Below are positions 15,829-24,139 of a stretch of 54,930 bases of DNA, in pieces. This DNA is from Lachnospiraceae bacterium (GTDB lineage Bacteria > Bacillota > Clostridia > Lachnospirales > Lachnospiraceae). Each line of letters opens with the position of its first letter. The stretch's first letter is position 1. Made by a program: the position numbers and the translations under genes. The notes below the pieces were generated by a model, which saw nothing but the letters and a program-made list of their open reading frames with translations, searched no databases and was not told the DNA's origin. The stretch lies in contig CAJTGB010000034.1 of the NCBI GenBank assembly GCA_910575835.1, positions 1 to 54,930 on the forward strand, in the 5' to 3' direction.

Positions 15829-17478
15829 ATGAGGATCACGACAATTTTTTCGCTGTTGGGGGGATTGGGTTTTTTCCTGTATGGAATGAAGCTGATGAGT
15901 GAAGGGCTGGAGAAGGCGGCAGGAGCCAAGATGCGCAGCATACTGGAATTTTTTACCAAGAACAGGTTCATCGGCATGGTAGTCGGTATCATATTTACCG
16001 CGATCATCCAGTCTTCTAATGCTACGACAGTAATGGTCGTTAGTTTTGTAAATTCGGGACTTATGAATCTGATGCAGGCGTCGGGAGTGATCTTAGGCGC
16101 TAATATCGGTACGACGGTCACGGGGCAGCTGATTGCGTTCAATCTGTCGGATATTGCGCCGCTGGTAGTGATCATCGGCGTTGTAATGGTGATGTTCTGC
16201 AAGAAACAGAGTATCAAGAAGATCGGCGAGGTCATCCTGGGATTCGGTATCTTGTTTATGGGGCTTAGTATAATGGGAGACAGTATGGCGGCCGTGAAGG
16301 AATCGCCGAAGATCATTGATTTCCTTTCATCTCTCACGAATCCCTTTGCGGCGATCCTGACCGGGTTCGCGATCACGGCGATTCTGCAGAGTTCATCGGC
16401 AACGGTGGGTATCATTCTGCTGATGGTGTCTCAGAATCTTCTGGAATTCGCCATCTGTCCGTTCATGATCTTAGGATGTAATATCGGTTCTTGTGTATCC
16501 GCCCTGGTTGCAAGCTTAAGCGGCAAGAAGGATGCAAAACGTGCTGCAATGATCCATTTCCTGTTCAACGTCATAGGATCTGCGATCATGTTCGTGATCC
16601 TGCTGCTTGCCATCGGGCCGTTTACGGATATGATGCTCTATATCTCCGGCGGCAGCCTTGCCAGGGCTGTGGCGAATGTACATACGCTGATGAAGGTGTT
16701 CGAGGTCGCGATGCTGTTCCCGTTCATGGGATGGATCGTGAAGGCGACTTACCGGATCGTGCCGGGAGAAGATGTATCGGCGGAGGATGAATATGAACTG
16801 CCGTTCATCGGCGGCGGCAAGATCCTGTCTTCGACGACGGCTGTGGTAAATGGAATCGCTGAGATCGAGCATATGGGAAAGGTCGCCATGCAGAACCTTA
16901 AGGTTTCCATGGACGTGCTGTGCGATCCGAATGAGGAGAAGATCGATGAGGTCTACCGCAGAGAAGCATATATAGACTATATGAACCGCAGGATCACGGA
17001 TTATCTGGTCCGCGCCAACGAGCTGATGCTGCCGATCGCGGACGAGCGGCTGATCGGCGGTCTGTTCCATGTGGTCAATGATATCGAACGCATCGGGGAT
17101 CATGCGGAGAATTTTGCCGATTCTGCCAAGTCCAGGCTGGAGCATCAGGTGTTATTCAGCGACAAGGCAAAGAGACAGCTTAAGGAGCTGAATGAGAAGA
17201 CGGTGAAGATCCTGGAATATTCCCTGGAGATGTTCAAGAATCGGAACTATAAGCATATGGAGGAGATCCTTCAGCTTGAGGACGAGATCGACGCCATGGA
17301 GAAAAAACTGCAGAATTCTCATGTTAAGCGTCTGACGAAGAATAAATGTACCCCGGAAGCGGGAATGATGTTTTCAGATACGATATCCGGTCTGGAGCGC
17401 GTCGGCGATCATGCGACGAATATTGCCTTCGCGATCCTGGAGCCTGCATCCTCCATGGATGACGATGAAGAGGACTAA
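15829..17478 (+). CDS. Na/Pi cotransporter family protein with PhoU-like tail
   Basis: The protein has 549 residues. The first 310 residues hold about eight hydrophobic segments and two inverted-repeat signatures of NptA/PF02690 transporters, TAIIQSSNATTVMVVSFVN (about 63-81) and TAILQSSSATVGIILLMV (about 183-200); both carry the QSS motif. The region beyond about 340 is helical and PhoU-like (VVNDIERIGDHAENFAD and ISGLERVGDHATNIA with the E.IGDHA metal-binding motif). This architecture is sodium-coupled phosphate uptake with a regulatory PhoU domain. AAAGGAG about 15814-15820 supports the ATG. It is 12 bases after ribF. Beyond it a new promoter serves rpsO, so this may be the last gene of the rimP operon. 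Confidence 0.9.
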   Translation: MRITTIFSLLGGLGFFLYGMKLMSEGLEKAAGAKMRSILEFFTKNRFIGMVVGIIFTAIIQSSNATTVMVVSFVNSGLMNLMQASGVILGANIGTTVTGQLIAFNLSDIAPLVVIIGVVMVMFCKKQSIKKIGEVILGFGILFMGLSIMGDSMAAVKESPKIIDFLSSLTNPFAAILTGFAITAILQSSSATVGIILLMVSQNLLEFAICPFMILGCNIGSCVSALVASLSGKKDAKRAAMIHFLFNVIGSAIMFVILLLAIGPFTDMMLYISGGSLARAVANVHTLMKVFEVAMLFPFMGWIVKATYRIVPGEDVSAEDEYELPFIGGGKILSSTTAVVNGIAEIEHMGKVAMQNLKVSMDVLCDPNEEKIDEVYRREAYIDYMNRRITDYLVRANELMLPIADERLIGGLFHVVNDIERIGDHAENFADSAKSRLEHQVLFSDKAKRQLKELNEKTVKILEYSLEMFKNRNYKHMEEILQLEDEIDAMEKKLQNSHVKRLTKNKCTPEAGMMFSDTISGLERVGDHATNIAFAILEPASSMDDDEED

Positions 17479-17485
17479 ATTATTC

Positions 17486-17514
17486 TTTACATGTGACAGG
17501 TAATGTGTTATACT
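17486..17514 (+). promoter_or_regulatory. Sigma-A-type promoter for rpsO
   Basis: TTTACA at 17486-17491 and TATACT at 17509-17514 with a 17-base spacer. It predicts a leader of about 150 bases before rpsO. Confidence 0.75.
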
Positions 17515-17519
17515 TGTTA

Positions 17520-17670
17520 ACTGTGAGAGCCGATGTTCGGTAAATGGATGCTCCAACCATTACTTAATATTAGGCATATTGAAAGAGACCGGCAGGGGAG
17601 CTTTGTACCCCGGATGATGGGGAAGACGGATGTCTTGCGGCGGGTCTTAAGATTGAAGGAGGACGAAATC
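17520..17670 (+). ncRNA. Candidate structured 5' leader of rpsO
   Basis: The leader contains several short hairpins: AATGG/CCATT around 17541-17561, GGGG/CCCC around 17595-17611 and AAGAC-GGAT-GTCTT around 17623-17637, followed by AAGGAGG before the start. Leaders of rpsO genes in many bacteria bind S15 and repress its own synthesis. Whether this leader does so is inference from position and structure. Confidence 0.4.
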
Positions 17671-17937
17671 ATGATTACAAAGGAACAGAAAGAGCAGATC
17701 GTAGCAGATTACGGAAGGACAGCCGGAGATACCGGATCACCGGAGGTACAGATTGCGATTCTGACAGCAAGGATCAACGATCTGACAGAGCATTTCAAGA
17801 GCAACCCGAAGGATCATCATTCAAGAAGAGGACTTCTTAAGATGGTCGGACAGAGAAGAGGACTTCTGGCATATCTGAAGAAGACGGATATCGAGAGATA
17901 TCGTACTCTGATCGAGAGATTGGGATTGAGAAAATAA
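17671..17937 (+). CDS. rpsO: 30S ribosomal protein S15
   Basis: The 88-residue protein is S15, which binds the 16S rRNA central domain early in 30S assembly and takes part in bridge B4. It shows the whole family pattern: [21 protein letters not shown] (about 23-43), the loop [21 protein letters not shown] (about 50-70) and a C-terminal [19 protein letters not shown] at 17654-17661 supports the ATG at 17671. An upstream in-frame extension to 17533 lies in the leader and is rejected. It has its own promoter and is followed by a strong hairpin before pnp. Confidence 0.98.
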   Translation: MITKEQKEQIVADYGRTAGDTGSPEVQIAILTARINDLTEHFKSNPKDHHSRRGLLKMVGQRRGLLAYLKKTDIERYRTLIERLGLRK

Positions 17938-17946
17938 GAATCAGAA

Positions 17947-17985
17947 GGGCGCGGTGAATTTATTTTGCCGCGCCCGCTGTTGTTC
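17947..17985 (+). terminator. Terminator or attenuator after rpsO
   Basis: GGGCGCGG at 17947-17954 pairs with CCGCGCCC at 17968-17975. The following GCTGTTGTTCATT is only moderately U-rich, so termination may be partial. Confidence 0.55.
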
Positions 17986-18059
17986 ATTAGCTGATACAAA
18001 CCGGCATATATCGTCGGTAAAATCGGAAATTAATAGTAGCATAAACAAGCGCTGTGTGT

Positions 18060-18065
18060 TATAAT
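18060..18065 (+). promoter_or_regulatory. Possible promoter -10 for pnp
   Basis: A perfect TATAAT lies at 18060-18065, but the -35 region 17 bases upstream (TAGCAT) is a poor match. The transcript would start near 18072 and include the long leader hairpin. Confidence 0.45.
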
Positions 18066-18099
18066 AGTAAGCATTGTGGGCGGATGGATTCCCGAGACC

Positions 18100-18151
18100 A
18101 CTGAAAAGCACATTTATCTGTAATAATAGATTGGGAAATGTGTTTTTCAGT
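18100..18151 (+). ncRNA. pnp leader: Long hairpin in the pnp leader
   Basis: ACTGAAAAGCACATTT at 18100-18115 pairs along all 16 positions (one G-U) with 18136-18151, leaving a 20-base loop. There is no U run after it, so it is not a simple terminator. In enteric bacteria a double-stranded pnp leader is cut by RNase III and bound by PNPase for autoregulation; a similar role here is only an analogy. Confidence 0.6.
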
Positions 18152-18221
18152 AGTTTCGGCAAATTTAGCCTGCACAGAACAGATAGCAAATGTATAAAAA
18201 GGAATAGACAAGGAGAAGACA

Positions 18222-20309
18222 ATGTATAAAAATTTTGAGATGGAGTTAGCCGGAAGAAAGCTCAGCGTGGACGTGGGCAGAGTGGCAAAACAGGCCAATG
18301 GCGCCGTATTGATGCATTATGGAGAGACGACCGTATTATGTACGGCTACGGCTTCCGAGAAGCCGAGAGAAGGGATCGACTTCTTCCCGCTCAGCGTGGA
18401 GTATAATGAGAGACTTTATTCGGTGGGCAAGATTCCCGGAGGATTCAACAAGAGAGAGGGCAAGGCTTCCGAGAACGCCATCCTTACCTGCCGTGTGATC
18501 GACCGCCCGATGCGTCCGTTATTCCCGAAGGATTACCGCAATGATGTGACGCTGGAGAATCTGGTTATGTCTGTGGATCAGGATTGTTCCCCGGAGCTTA
18601 CGGCGATGCTTGGAGCTGCGATCGCGACCAGTATCTCGGATATCCCGTTTGACGGGCCGATCTCAACTACACAGGTGGGCTTAGTTGAGGGTGAATTCGT
18701 ATATAACCCGACGGCGGCGCAGAAGGAAGTGTCTGACCTGACGCTTACGGTGGCGTCTACCAGAGAGAAGGTTATCATGATAGAAGCCGGGGCGAATGAG
18801 GTTCCGGAACAGAGGATGATAGAGGCGATCTTTGCGGCGCATGAGATGAATCAGAAGGTCATCGCGTTTATCGATACTATCGTGGAAGAGTGCGGCAAGC
18901 AGAAGCACGAATATGAGAGCTGTGCGGTTCCTGAGGAGTTATTCGAGGAGATCAGGAAGATCGTTCCGCCTGAGGCTATGGAAGAGGCTGTATTCACGGA
19001 TGAGAAGCAGGTAAGAGAAGAGAATATCCGCGGGATCACAGCGAAGCTTGAAGAGGCGTTTGCAGAGAAGGAAGAGTGGCTTGCGGTTCTTGGCGAGGCT
19101 GTGTACCAGTACCAGAAGAAGACTGTACGCAAGATGATCCTGAAGGATCATAAGCGCCCGGATGGAAGGGCGGTCGATGAGATCAGGCCGCTTGCGGCGG
19201 AGATCGATCTGATCCCGAGAGTGCACGGTTCGGCAATGTTCACCCGCGGACAGACACAGATCTGTACGGTGACTACGCTTGCGCCGCTTGCGGAAGCTCA
19301 GAGATTGGACGGGCTGGATGAGGCGGAGACTTCTAAGAGATATATGCATCATTATAATTTCCCGTCTTATTCTGTGGGTGAGACAAGACCGTCAAGAGGG
19401 CCTGGACGCCGTGAGATCGGCCATGGTGCGCTGGCAGAGCGCGCGCTCATCCCGGTACTTCCAAGTGAGGCAGAATTCCCGTATGCGATCCGTACCGTAT
19501 CGGAGACATTCGAGTCCAACGGTTCGACTTCACAGGCAAGTATCTGTGCATCCTCTATGTCCCTTATGACGGCGGGCGTGCCGATCAAGGCGGCTGTTGC
19601 GGGAATCTCGGCAGGGCTTGTGACAGGGGATACCGATGAGGATTACCTGGTGCTCACAGATATCCAGGGACTTGAAGACTTCTTCGGGGATATGGATTTT
19701 AAGGTGGCCGGAACGCACAAGGGTATTACGGCGATCCAGATGGATATCAAGATTCATGGTCTGACAAGGCCGATTATCGAGGAGGCCATTGCCGCGACAA
19801 AGAAGGCCAGAACCTATATTCTGGACGAGGTAATGTCGAAGGCGATCGACGAGCCCAGACCGGAGGTCGGACCGTATGCGCCGAAGATCATTCAGATGCA
19901 GATCGATCCGCAGAAGATCGGCGACGTGGTCGGACAGCGGGGCAAGACGATCAACGCCATCATTGACCAGACCGGCGTGAAGATCGATATCACGGATGAC
20001 GGTTCTGTATCTATCTGCGGTACGGATGCGAAGAGCATGGAAGAAGCGCAGAAGATGATCTATATCATCGTTACAGATTTTGAGGCCGGACAGGTATTGG
20101 AAGGCAAGGTCGTCAGTATCAAAGAGTTCGGTGCATTTATCGAATTTGCACCGGGCAAGGAAGGTATGGTACACATTTCCAAGATCTCTAAGGAGAGGAT
20201 CAAGCAGGTGGAAGACGTGCTGACCCTTGGAGATATGGTGAAGGTCGTGTGCCTTGGCAAGGATAAGATGGGACGGATTTCATTCAGCATGAAGGACGTT
20301 GCAGAATAA
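18222..20309 (+). CDS. pnp: Polyribonucleotide nucleotidyltransferase (PNPase)
   Basis: This is PNPase, 695 residues, the phosphorolytic 3'-5' exoribonuclease. Two RNase PH domains are visible: the first with GETTVLCTATASEKPREGIDFFPL near 29-52 and KREGKASENAILTCRVIDRPMRPLFP; the second with RPDGRAVDEIRPL near 312 and GSTSQASICASSMSLMTAGVPI (about 435-456). The KH domain (IGDVVGQRGKTINAI, about 566-580) and the S1 domain (GQVLEGKVVSIKEFGAFIEFAPGKEGMVHISKIS, from about 623) complete the RNA-binding tail. AAGGAG about 18209-18214 supports the ATG. The gene is monocistronic, bounded by its leader and a strong terminator, and the common rpsO-pnp order is kept. Confidence 0.97.
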   Translation: MYKNFEMELAGRKLSVDVGRVAKQANGAVLMHYGETTVLCTATASEKPREGIDFFPLSVEYNERLYSVGKIPGGFNKREGKASENAILTCRVIDRPMRPLFPKDYRNDVTLENLVMSVDQDCSPELTAMLGAAIATSISDIPFDGPISTTQVGLVEGEFVYNPTAAQKEVSDLTLTVASTREKVIMIEAGANEVPEQRMIEAIFAAHEMNQKVIAFIDTIVEECGKQKHEYESCAVPEELFEEIRKIVPPEAMEEAVFTDEKQVREENIRGITAKLEEAFAEKEEWLAVLGEAVYQYQKKTVRKMILKDHKRPDGRAVDEIRPLAAEIDLIPRVHGSAMFTRGQTQICTVTTLAPLAEAQRLDGLDEAETSKRYMHHYNFPSYSVGETRPSRGPGRREIGHGALAERALIPVLPSEAEFPYAIRTVSETFESNGSTSQASICASSMSLMTAGVPIKAAVAGISAGLVTGDTDEDYLVLTDIQGLEDFFGDMDFKVAGTHKGITAIQMDIKIHGLTRPIIEEAIAATKKARTYILDEVMSKAIDEPRPEVGPYAPKIIQMQIDPQKIGDVVGQRGKTINAIIDQTGVKIDITDDGSVSICGTDAKSMEEAQKMIYIIVTDFEAGQVLEGKVVSIKEFGAFIEFAPGKEGMVHISKISKERIKQVEDVLTLGDMVKVVCLGKDKMGRISFSMKDVAE

Positions 20310-20316
20310 TAATATT

Positions 20317-20362
20317 AAAAACCTGAGTTTACCTTAATATAAGGCGGCTCAGGTTTTTTTTG
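20317..20362 (+). terminator. Rho-independent terminator after pnp
   Basis: AACCTGAG at 20320-20327 pairs with CTCAGGTT at 20348-20355, with an inner CCTTA-ATA-TAAGG hairpin, and a run of eight T follows. Confidence 0.92.
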
Positions 20363-20380
20363 TTTTGTCGGCGGTATCAG

Positions 20381-20408
20381 GCATATTTGACGGGCTCGTA
20401 CATATATT
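20381..20408 (+). promoter_or_regulatory. Sigma-E-type promoter for spoIIIA
   Basis: GCATATT (20381-20387), a 13-base spacer and CATATATT (20401-20408) closely match the sporulation sigma-E consensus (KMATATT, 13-14 bases, CATACANT). It lies 24 bases before spoIIIAA, whose operon is sigma-E-controlled in Bacillus. The match and context agree, but no transcript data are available here. Confidence 0.65.
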
Positions 20409-20431
20409 GGGATAGAGAGGTGGAAAGAGAG

Positions 20432-21379
20432 ATGCAAAAAGACAGAGTTATGAATGTCTTACCCCGCAGTATCCGAACGGCGGTCGGCCGTGAGCAGCTT
20501 GATATCTCGCGGCTGCAGGAGCTTCGGCTGCGCGCAGAGAAGCCGCTGATCCTTATCTGTGACGGCCGGGAGAGGATCGTTAGGGATCAGCGGGATGAGC
20601 CGTATATGGTCACAGAAGAAGAGGTAAGGGAGATGCTTCAATATATCAGTAATTATTCATTATATGCGTACGAGCAGGAAATGAAACAGGGATTCATTAC
20701 GGTTGAAGGAGGGCACAGGGTGGGGCTTACAGGACAGGCGGTCATAGAGAACGGAAGGGTGAAGAACTTAAGGTACGTCTCGTCGATCAATCTCCGGATG
20801 TCCCATGAGGTACTGGGATGCGCGGATCTGGTATTTCCATATATTACCCGTGAGGGCAGGCTGTATCACACGTTGATCATATCGCCTCCGGGATGCGGGA
20901 AGACGACGCTTCTCAGGGATCTGGTGCGTCAGATCTCAGACGGGAACAGATGGATTGACGGCATGGCGGTGGGAGTGGTGGATGAACGGTCGGAGATCGG
21001 CGGCTGTTACAGAGGGATTCCTCAGAATCAGCTCGGCATGAGGACGGATATCCTGGACGGATGTCCCAAGGCCGAGGGGATGACGATGATGCTCCGCTCC
21101 ATGAGTCCCAAGGTGCTGGCGGTGGATGAGATCGGAACGGCAGAAGATGTACATGCCGTCGAGTATGCAATGCACTGCGGGTGCAGGCTGATCGCCACGG
21201 CGCATGCGGATTCTATGGAAGAATTGCGGAGGAAGCCGCTGTTTGACCGGATGGTTGCAGAAAAACGGTTTGAGAGATATGTGATACTGGAGAATGGGGA
21301 ACAGGTCGGACAAGTCGGCGGTATCTTCGATTGCCGGGGCAGTCTTATCTACCGGGCGGCCGCGGCGGATCTATGCTGA
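20432..21379 (+). CDS. spoIIIAA: Stage III sporulation protein AA (ATPase)
   Basis: The 315-residue protein is SpoIIIAA, the secretion-type ATPase of the mother-cell side of the SpoIIIA-SpoIIQ channel. The Walker A motif GCGKTT starts at about residue 154, followed by the SLLRD-like helix. VVDERSEIGG lies near 183-193 and the Walker B region MSPKVLAVDEIGT near 225-237. The ATG at 20432 follows GAGAGGTGG (20415-20423). The frame stays open further upstream to a TTG inside the pnp terminator, which is rejected. It overlaps spoIIIAB by 7 bases. Expression probably depends on the sigma-E-like promoter just upstream. Confidence 0.94.
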   Translation: MQKDRVMNVLPRSIRTAVGREQLDISRLQELRLRAEKPLILICDGRERIVRDQRDEPYMVTEEEVREMLQYISNYSLYAYEQEMKQGFITVEGGHRVGLTGQAVIENGRVKNLRYVSSINLRMSHEVLGCADLVFPYITREGRLYHTLIISPPGCGKTTLLRDLVRQISDGNRWIDGMAVGVVDERSEIGGCYRGIPQNQLGMRTDILDGCPKAEGMTMMLRSMSPKVLAVDEIGTAEDVHAVEYAMHCGCRLIATAHADSMEELRRKPLFDRMVAEKRFERYVILENGEQVGQVGGIFDCRGSLIYRAAAADLC

Positions 21380-21894
21380 TGAAACCGGCGGGAGCTGTGC
21401 TTGTCATCATTGCCACCTCCGCATGGGGAATCACGGCGGCGCAAATGTTTCAAAACCAGTATGAGCAACTTAAGTACCTGCAGAAGATCATCTGCCTGCT
21501 AAGAAGTGAGATACGCTACGCGAGATCATATCTGGGCGAGGCGTTCAGCCAGATCGGCAGGAAGGCTGAGAGCCCTTATAAGGAGTGGCTTTTGGAGATG
21601 TGCGGCCGGATGGAGGACAGGAACGGTACTGTGTTCGAGGAGATCTGGGAGGCGGGCGTCTTAGAGCGCCTTAAGGATGCAGGGCTTCCGAAGAATACGC
21701 TTGGCCGCCTTGCCGCCTTCGGAAGCCAGTTGGGAATGGCGGACGCCGAGATGCAGATAAAGCTTCTGGACCTCTTCCGGGAGGAGATCGAACAGACAAT
21801 GAATGAGGTGCAGGAGGAAATGAGGATGAAAATAAGGCTCTGCCATTGCCTGGGCGTTATGAGCGGGATCTTTATTATTATATTGTTGGTTTAG
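21373..21894 (+). CDS. spoIIIAB: Stage III sporulation protein AB
   Basis: The protein has 173 residues. One N-terminal membrane segment (AGAVLVIIATSAWGITAAQ) is followed by a helical domain with LKYLQKIICLLRSEIRYAR and SPYKEWLLEMCGRM. A second hydrophobic stretch at the C-terminus (CLGVMSGIFIIILLV) completes the protein, which resembles the T2SF/GspF fold assigned to SpoIIIAB. Two starts are possible, the ATG at 21373 and the ATG at 21379 that overlaps the spoIIIAA stop as TGATG; I list the first. Either one implies translational coupling. Confidence 0.9.
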   Translation: MLMKPAGAVLVIIATSAWGITAAQMFQNQYEQLKYLQKIICLLRSEIRYARSYLGEAFSQIGRKAESPYKEWLLEMCGRMEDRNGTVFEEIWEAGVLERLKDAGLPKNTLGRLAAFGSQLGMADAEMQIKLLDLFREEIEQTMNEVQEEMRMKIRLCHCLGVMSGIFIIILLV

Positions 21895-21905
21895 GAGGAA
21901 GGCAG

Positions 21906-22100
21906 ATGAATGTAAATCTAATATTCAAGATTGCCGCAGTGGGAATCCTGGTCTCTGTGTTAAGCCAGGTCCTCAAGCACAGCGGAAGAGAGGAACAGGC
22001 ATTCCTGACAAGTCTTGCCGGTCTTTTGCTGGTATTATTCTGGATTGTGCCGTATATATATGAGCTGTTTGAATCTATCAAGCGGTTGTTTTCACTGTAG
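21906..22100 (+). CDS. spoIIIAC: Stage III sporulation protein AC
   Basis: The 64-residue protein consists of two membrane helices (VNLIFKIAAVGILVSVLSQVL and AFLTSLAGLLLVLFWIVPYIYEL) around a short KHSGREEQ loop, which is the full SpoIIIAC family length. GGAGGAAGG at 21894-21902 supports the ATG at 21906. An upstream in-frame extension into spoIIIAB is rejected. It lies 11 bases after spoIIIAB, and its partner spoIIIAD follows. Confidence 0.92.
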   Translation: MNVNLIFKIAAVGILVSVLSQVLKHSGREEQAFLTSLAGLLLVLFWIVPYIYELFESIKRLFSL

Positions 22101-22116
22101 AAAGAAGGGGATTGTC

Positions 22117-22503
22117 TTGGAAATGCTTCGGATCGGTATCATGGGGGTGGCGGGAGCGCTCCTTGCAGTACAGTTTAAGAGCGGGAAGACGGAATATGGT
22201 ATCTATATCGGCGTGGTGTTAAGCCTGATCATATTTTTCAGTATCATAGGGCGGCTGACGGTCATTATCGACGCCATGAAAGGGATCGGAAAATACATTC
22301 AGATGGATCAGGCGTACATCGGAACCCTGATCAAGATGATCGGCATTGCATATGTCGCGGAATTTGCGTCAGGGATCTGTAAGGATGCGGGCTATCAGAC
22401 CATCGCATCCCAGATAGAGATATTCGGGAAGCTGGCGGTGATGGTGCTCAGTATGCCGATTCTCCTGACTCTGTTAAATACGATCAGGGATTTTCTGTCA
22501 TGA
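22117..22503 (+). CDS. spoIIIAD: Stage III sporulation protein AD
   Basis: About 128 residues with four hydrophobic segments: IGIMGVAGALLAVQF, YGIYIGVVLSLIIFFSIIG, MIGIAYVAEFASGI and LAVMVLSMPILLTLLNTI. The stretch GMAYVAEF/GICKDAGY is typical of SpoIIIAD, a channel component related to SpoIIIAC. The start is uncertain: TTG at 22117 is six bases after GAAGGGG (22104-22110), and ATG at 22123 is twelve bases away. Its TGA overlaps the spoIIIAE ATG (ATGA). Confidence 0.9.
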   Translation: MEMLRIGIMGVAGALLAVQFKSGKTEYGIYIGVVLSLIIFFSIIGRLTVIIDAMKGIGKYIQMDQAYIGTLIKMIGIAYVAEFASGICKDAGYQTIASQIEIFGKLAVMVLSMPILLTLLNTIRDFLS

Positions 22504-23711
22504 GGAAGCGAAGAGGGCGGTTAGCGGTATCATGGGCGCTTGCGGCGGTATCATGGGTGCTTGCGGCGTTCCTGCTGCCGCAGATCGGGGCAGAGGCCTC
22601 GGAGCCTGCAGAGGATATGCGGGAGTCATCGGCGGGAAACAGCCAGTCTGATTCTGAGCTTGAAGAGCGCCTGATCGAGCAGTTTGATTTTGATGAGATC
22701 GACGCCTCGCTCCAGGAATTATTTCCCAATGAACGGCCGCAGTTCAAGGAGACGCTTGCAAAAATCCTCTCCGGCGATCTTAAGCTCTCGGCAGGACTTT
22801 TGGGAAGGCTTGCGATGGAGCAGGCCGGGTATGCGTTCGAAAGCAGCAGGGATAATCTGATACATATGCTGCTGCTTGCGGTGATCGCGGCTGTGTTCAG
22901 CAATTTCTCTCTGGTGTTTAGAAGCCGTCAGATATCAGATATCAGCTTCTACGCGCTGTATCTGCTGCTGATCGCGCTGGCTCTGAATTCCTTCGAGACG
23001 GTGGTCAACTGGGTTGCGGATGGGATATCGGCTCTGACGTCTTTTATGGGAGTGTTCTGTCCTCTGTACTTCCTGGCAGTTTCAGTTGCCAGGGGAAGCG
23101 TGACGGCGGCGGCGTTCTACAACCTGGTGCTGTTCCTGATCTTCCTGACGGAAATGCTGATCTTAAACTTCCTGCTGCCGATGATACACATCTACATGAT
23201 GGTGAAGGTCTTAGATCATCTGTCGGAGGAGGAATATCTGAGCAAATTCGCCGAGCTGATCGAGATGGCGGTATCCTGGGTCTTAAAGACGCTGGTCGCC
23301 TGTATTATCGGTCTGAATGTCATACAGGGGCTCATAAGCCCCGCTATTGATTCGGTAAAACGAAGCGCGCTCACCAGAAGCGCGGAGGCGATACCGGGGA
23401 TCGGGGACGTGATCGGAGGAATGGCGGAGGTGGCGGTCGGAACGGCTGTCCTGGTGAAAAACGGGATCGGGATGGCGGGAGCCGTGATCTGTGTGGCCTT
23501 GTGTATCGTACCGCTGGTGCAGGCCGCCTGTATCGTACTGATGTACAGATTGGCGGCCGCGGTGATACAGCCGGTCTCCGATAAGAGGATCGTCGGATGT
23601 ATCGAGACCGTAGGGGAGGGCTGCAGGCTGCTTCTGAGCGTCATCTTCACTACAGGGATCCTGTTCCTTCTGACGATCGCGATCGTCTCTGCCGTTACCG
23701 GTAATGTATGA
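22500..23711 (+). CDS. spoIIIAE: Stage III sporulation protein AE
   Basis: The 403-residue protein begins with a signal-peptide-like segment (LAVSWALAAVSWVLAAFLLP) and an acidic region (about 30-85, SEPAEDMRESS). Six to eight hydrophobic segments follow from about 120, with GVFCPLYFLAVSVARGSVTAAAF in the middle. This matches SpoIIIAE, a polytopic member of the forespore-mother cell channel. The start overlaps spoIIIAD by 4 bases (ATGA). The gene is separated by 54 bases from spoIIIAF. Confidence 0.93.
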   Translation: MRKRRGRLAVSWALAAVSWVLAAFLLPQIGAEASEPAEDMRESSAGNSQSDSELEERLIEQFDFDEIDASLQELFPNERPQFKETLAKILSGDLKLSAGLLGRLAMEQAGYAFESSRDNLIHMLLLAVIAAVFSNFSLVFRSRQISDISFYALYLLLIALALNSFETVVNWVADGISALTSFMGVFCPLYFLAVSVARGSVTAAAFYNLVLFLIFLTEMLILNFLLPMIHIYMMVKVLDHLSEEEYLSKFAELIEMAVSWVLKTLVACIIGLNVIQGLISPAIDSVKRSALTRSAEAIPGIGDVIGGMAEVAVGTAVLVKNGIGMAGAVICVALCIVPLVQAACIVLMYRLAAAVIQPVSDKRIVGCIETVGEGCRLLLSVIFTTGILFLLTIAIVSAVTGNV

Positions 23712-23765
23712 CGGAACACGGCGGGGATATGAGGCTTATTACGGAAAATGTGCGGGGGAGTGAGG

Positions 23766-24128
23766 ATGTTTGACTATTTGTATGAGTGGATGCAAAATAT
23801 TGCATTTTACATGATCATGGTGACGGCTGTCATGCATGTGATACCTAATTCGGATTACAAGAGATACATCCGGTTTTTTACCGGTCTTGTGCTGGCCGTG
23901 ATGCTGGCGTCTCCGCTTCTTAAGCTGCTTGGCATGGGAGACGTCTGGCAGAATCTCTATGAAAATGAAAAATACCAGGAGCAGGTCAGGAAGATGGAGG
24001 AAGCGGCAAAATACCTGCAAGGCACGGAGGCAAAACAGGAGTCGAAAGAGGAATTAGATAATATCTGGCAGGAGGATTCGGGGGAGATGAGCATTTCCAT
24101 AGAGGAAATTGAGGTGGGGAGGGACTAA
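23766..24128 (+). CDS. spoIIIAF: Stage III sporulation protein AF
   Basis: The 120-residue protein has two N-terminal membrane helices (YLYEWMQNIAFYMIMVTAVMHV and YIRFFTGLVLAVMLASPLL) and then a charged soluble helix. This is the SpoIIIAF layout; the soluble domain folds like ring-building motifs. I choose ATG at 23766, about seven bases after GGGGGAG (23753-23759); an ATG at 23748 lacks a site. It ends 11 bases before spoIIIAG. Confidence 0.88.
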   Translation: MFDYLYEWMQNIAFYMIMVTAVMHVIPNSDYKRYIRFFTGLVLAVMLASPLLKLLGMGDVWQNLYENEKYQEQVRKMEEAAKYLQGTEAKQESKEELDNIWQEDSGEMSISIEEIEVGRD

Positions 24129-24139
24129 GGAGGCCGAAC

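Noticed and set aside
17533-17670. N-terminal extension of rpsO
   Set aside because: It would double the start of S15 beyond its fixed length of 88-89 residues and lies in the structured leader; the strong ribosome binding site is at 17654-17661.
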